A DNA stretch of 64,000 nt from Enterovirga aerilata (GTDB taxonomy: Bacteria; Pseudomonadota; Alphaproteobacteria; Rhizobiales; Beijerinckiaceae), in NCBI RefSeq assembly GCF_013044135.1, contig NZ_JABEPP010000004.1:310001-374000 (forward strand), in the 5' to 3' direction. A program made the translations under genes and the position numbers. Shown piece by piece: positions 61,622 through 64,000 of the stretch (the first letter of the stretch is position 1; the number at the start of each line of letters is the position of its first letter). Under the pieces are notes generated by a model. It did not search any database. It was not told the origin of the DNA and worked only from the letters and a program-made list of their open reading frames with translations.

Positions 61622-63889
61622 TCACGGGAGGCTCAGAAGCGCCTTCGCTTCCGACAGGCGGGCGAGTATTCGTTCCTGGATGGCCGGCCAGGCACTCGGG
61701 CTGGTAGCGGCTGGCGCGGGCAGCGATCTGGTCAGCCTGATGAAGGTGCCCTCACGCGAGACCGCCCACTCCTCGGCCCTCGTAGGAAGGTCGAGGCGTT
61801 TGCTTCGCGCGGAGATCTCAATGAGGTCCCGGCCCAGGTCCAGCACGACGGTCGCTCGGAGGTCCCCCTTCCCTGTTCGGAGGGACAGCCCTCGCTCCCG
61901 CCCGGCCAGGCTCCACTCGTTTCCCGTTGCGAGCCGGCGGAGAAATGCCGCCTCGAATGCCCGGACGCTTTCAACGGCGGCTGCATCCGGATCGCAAGAG
62001 AGTTGGAGCATCTTGCGAGCGCTCGCCCGGTCCACTGCCACCGTGGACGACCCGTCCGACAGCCGTAGCTCCAGGATGCGTACGCCGAGCCGGCGCAGCT
62101 GCGGAATGATCGGCCGCCCCGCGACTTGGGGAAGGTCGGCGTAGAGGGTTGGAGGAGCCCACGACTGGCAGGCGGCTTCGACCGACTCCGCCGAGAGGCG
62201 CCTCCAGGCTTTCCGTCCCGACGGCACGGGCTCGATCTCCCCTTTTTCGCACAGGGCATCGATGACGTAGACGCGGTCGCCATAGAGCGTCGCGGCCTGG
62301 TAGCGGCCGAGGCCGGGAAGTTCGGCGAGCGCGGCGCGTGCGGCGGACGTCTGTTCGCTTGTTCGCAAGGAGCGGCGCGGCGCGGCGACAAGCAGATCGC
62401 CCAGCTTGTCACCGACGCGCACGAGCATGGGTCCGTAGCTGCGCACGAGCGGTCCAAGCACGCGGCTCGGATTGCTCTTGCAGGTACGGTTCAGCACCCC
62501 GAAGCGCACGCTTCCCGGAGGCGCCGTGTCGATCCTCTTGGCGTGTCGCAGAATGCCGTCAGAGAAGCGCGCGATCTCCTCTGGGTCGAACCGATGCCGA
62601 GCGCCGCAACGGCCGAGTACGCAGAACACCCCGATATCGCCGTTCGCGACGAGTGCGTCGAAGCAGCTGCGGGTGATGCCAAGCAGGGCGGCCCCCTCGT
62701 CGCGCCCGACAAGCCGGCGCAAAGTTGAGCGCACCAGATCGGCTTGTTCGGGCGAGAACGCACGATACCGGTTCCGTGCGATGCCGAATTGCCGCTCGTG
62801 AATACCGAGCTTTTCGGAGATGCGGCGCAGCCTGCTCTCGGTGATGCCGAGTTCCTGCGCGAGCCGCGGAACTGAGATCCACCCCTCCGCGCCTCCTCGC
62901 CAGGCCTGGGACGTTGCCGTCGAGAAATGTCCGCGCTCGACTACGACCTGGAGCAAGAGTTCGTCGACGAGCTTGCGATGCGCGCTATGCTCTTCCTCCC
63001 GGAGCTGGTCGATCCAGCCGAAGGACGCGCCGCGACCTCGGCCGGCGTGCGCGCGCTCCCGGTGGTCGGCCACTCCGCGAAGAACCTCCAGCACGCCGTC
63101 TCGTCCCGCCGCGATGACCGGGTAGCCGGCCTTCATCACGGTCCCGAGCTCGAACCCGGGGGTGGCGTCGACCGTCGGCCGTCGGCGTTCCGTTCCGCCC
63201 AGCACGACGCGTCCCATGAACTCAACCAACTCGATGGCTTCACCGAGCGTCGGCAGGTCGTCGAGCAGCGGGACGGGAATTGCGTCCTCCGCTCCGAGGC
63301 GACCGAGGAGATACGCTTCGAAAGACGGGGTCGGGCTGGTGTTTCGGGGAATGCCGAAGCGCAAGATGCCGTTGCCCGTAGGCCCGTGCGTGAAGGACGG
63401 TGACCACCATGGGAGCGGCCGTCCGGACGGGTCGCGCCATTCCAGATCGACGTCGTGATAAGGGCAGCGGGCGAAGCTCGGCAGGTCCCACCAGGCTCGG
63501 TGATACGCGTCCTCCGCCAGACAGGCTGGGCAGAAGCGCCTGCGCAGCAGCTGCCAATGTTTGCGGCGGACCTCCTGCCCCATGATCTCGACGCGGTCGG
63601 GGAAAACCACGGGCGTGGCATGCGCGAGCCGGTCCTTGCCATGGATCGGGAAGGATGTCGCGAAGGCGAGGCACTCCGCCGGCTGGAGGGAGATCCCGTT
63701 GAGGCCGTGCGAGGCGAGCATGACGCTGACGCTCGGGCGCCGGTTGAGTGCGCCGAGGCGGACGACAAAGCCGTGGGCCGGCTCGCCGTGGCGGGGCTTG
63801 TCCCATTGCGGCAGCGGCGGCTCGTTTCGGCCGCCGAGGTCCCGGAAGGTGCGGGTGCCGGGCTGGTGCCCGGCCAGCGCCGCGCTCAT
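61622..63889 (-). CDS. tniQ: TniQ/TnsD-family transposition target selector
   Basis: The 755-residue protein carries the TniQ zinc-binding pattern RRFCPACLAEDAYHRAWWDL...ARCPYHDVDLEW, with Cys120, Cys123, Cys142 and His145 as probable ligands, and the short N-terminal TniQ block (SFPIHGKDRL). The long C-terminal part has repeated helix-turn-helix-like segments (LAQELGITESRLRRISEKLGI; AALLGITRSCFDALVANGDI), as in TnsD-like proteins that pick the insertion site. Its start overlaps the upstream gene by 4 bp, as in tniBQ operons. Confidence 0.87.
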   Translation of the reverse strand: MSAALAGHQPGTRTFRDLGGRNEPPLPQWDKPRHGEPAHGFVVRLGALNRRPSVSVMLASHGLNGISLQPAECLAFATSFPIHGKDRLAHATPVVFPDRVEIMGQEVRRKHWQLLRRRFCPACLAEDAYHRAWWDLPSFARCPYHDVDLEWRDPSGRPLPWWSPSFTHGPTGNGILRFGIPRNTSPTPSFEAYLLGRLGAEDAIPVPLLDDLPTLGEAIELVEFMGRVVLGGTERRRPTVDATPGFELGTVMKAGYPVIAAGRDGVLEVLRGVADHRERAHAGRGRGASFGWIDQLREEEHSAHRKLVDELLLQVVVERGHFSTATSQAWRGGAEGWISVPRLAQELGITESRLRRISEKLGIHERQFGIARNRYRAFSPEQADLVRSTLRRLVGRDEGAALLGITRSCFDALVANGDIGVFCVLGRCGARHRFDPEEIARFSDGILRHAKRIDTAPPGSVRFGVLNRTCKSNPSRVLGPLVRSYGPMLVRVGDKLGDLLVAAPRRSLRTSEQTSAARAALAELPGLGRYQAATLYGDRVYVIDALCEKGEIEPVPSGRKAWRRLSAESVEAACQSWAPPTLYADLPQVAGRPIIPQLRRLGVRILELRLSDGSSTVAVDRASARKMLQLSCDPDAAAVESVRAFEAAFLRRLATGNEWSLAGRERGLSLRTGKGDLRATVVLDLGRDLIEISARSKRLDLPTRAEEWAVSREGTFIRLTRSLPAPAATSPSAWPAIQERILARLSEAKALLSLP

Positions 63890-64000
63890 CGGGTCGCTCC
63901 GGACGTGGCCGTGCCCTGCTCAGGGGTACGGCGGCGCGGAGCGCCGGACAGGTCGTCGCGGAACGGGTTGAAGGTGGTCCCGACCGGCTTGACGAGGTCC
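63886..64000 (-). CDS. C-terminal end of the upstream transposition gene, probably tniB (partial)
   Basis: A minus-strand frame is open from the window edge to a TGA that overlaps the tniQ ATG (ATGA). The visible 37 residues (DLVKPVGTTFNPFRDDLSG, then a basic tail) are too few to identify. In Tn5053-like operons tniB, an AAA ATPase, precedes tniQ, so position suggests tniB. The gene is cut by the window end. Confidence 0.5.
   Translation of the reverse strand, partial: DLVKPVGTTFNPFRDDLSGAPRRRTPEQGTATSGATR

Noticed and set aside
1-64000. CRISPR arrays and rRNA genes
   Set aside because: I saw no regularly spaced repeat clusters, no Cas-like proteins and no rRNA sequence in the window.

Overview
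The window looks like high-GC alphaproteobacterial DNA. Ordinary chromosomal genes (tandem universal stress protein, TadG-like protein, glpD-glpK, ftsY) run from the left edge to a tRNA-Arg(CCG) gene at 10312-10388. Their flavour suggests a Hyphomicrobiales host, perhaps Methylobacteriaceae; this is inferred from family resemblance, not from a database search.

From the 3' end of the tRNA rightwards lies an integrative and conjugative element (ICE) with a Tn4371-like gene order. A large serine recombinase gene reads into the tRNA from the right. It is followed by a FitAB-type toxin-antitoxin pair, a ParB-like protein, a DUF3223 protein with an RloC-like ATPase, DUF736/DUF932/DUF2285/DUF2840 accessory genes, TraF, a lytic transglycosylase, a relaxase, a VirD4/TraG coupling protein and a complete mating-pair operon trbBCDEJ(K)LFGI ending at 39450. 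Between the DUF932 and DUF2285 genes is a 0.5-kb non-coding stretch with nested complementary segments that looks like a structured RNA.

Region 39466-49113 is cargo: an exclusion-like small membrane protein, a LysR regulator, a Rap1a-like protein, a PepSY protein, a DUF1259 protein divergent from a two-component system, and a chromate-resistance operon chrB-chrA-SOD(chrC-like)-ATP-grasp with a palindrome in its promoter.

Region 49280-60543 is a defence island. First is a four-gene minus-strand cassette: a nuclease-like protein, an unknown protein, a SIR2-APAZ protein and a short prokaryotic Argonaute (the SPARSA architecture). It is bracketed by 20-bp perfect direct repeats inside longer diverged repeats. 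Next comes a RES toxin/Xre-type antitoxin pair whose two palindromic operators occupy the divergent control region shared with a complete type II CBASS operon (patatin CapV, DncV-like nucleotidyltransferase, Cap2 E1/E2, Cap3 JAB peptidase).

The right end (60878-64000) carries an unknown gene, a TniQ-family transposition target selector and the last codons of what is probably tniB, so a Tn5053/Tn7-like transposon extends beyond the window. No right attachment site of the ICE can be recognised with confidence. An imperfect copy of the tRNA 3' end at 49421-49438 is the only candidate.
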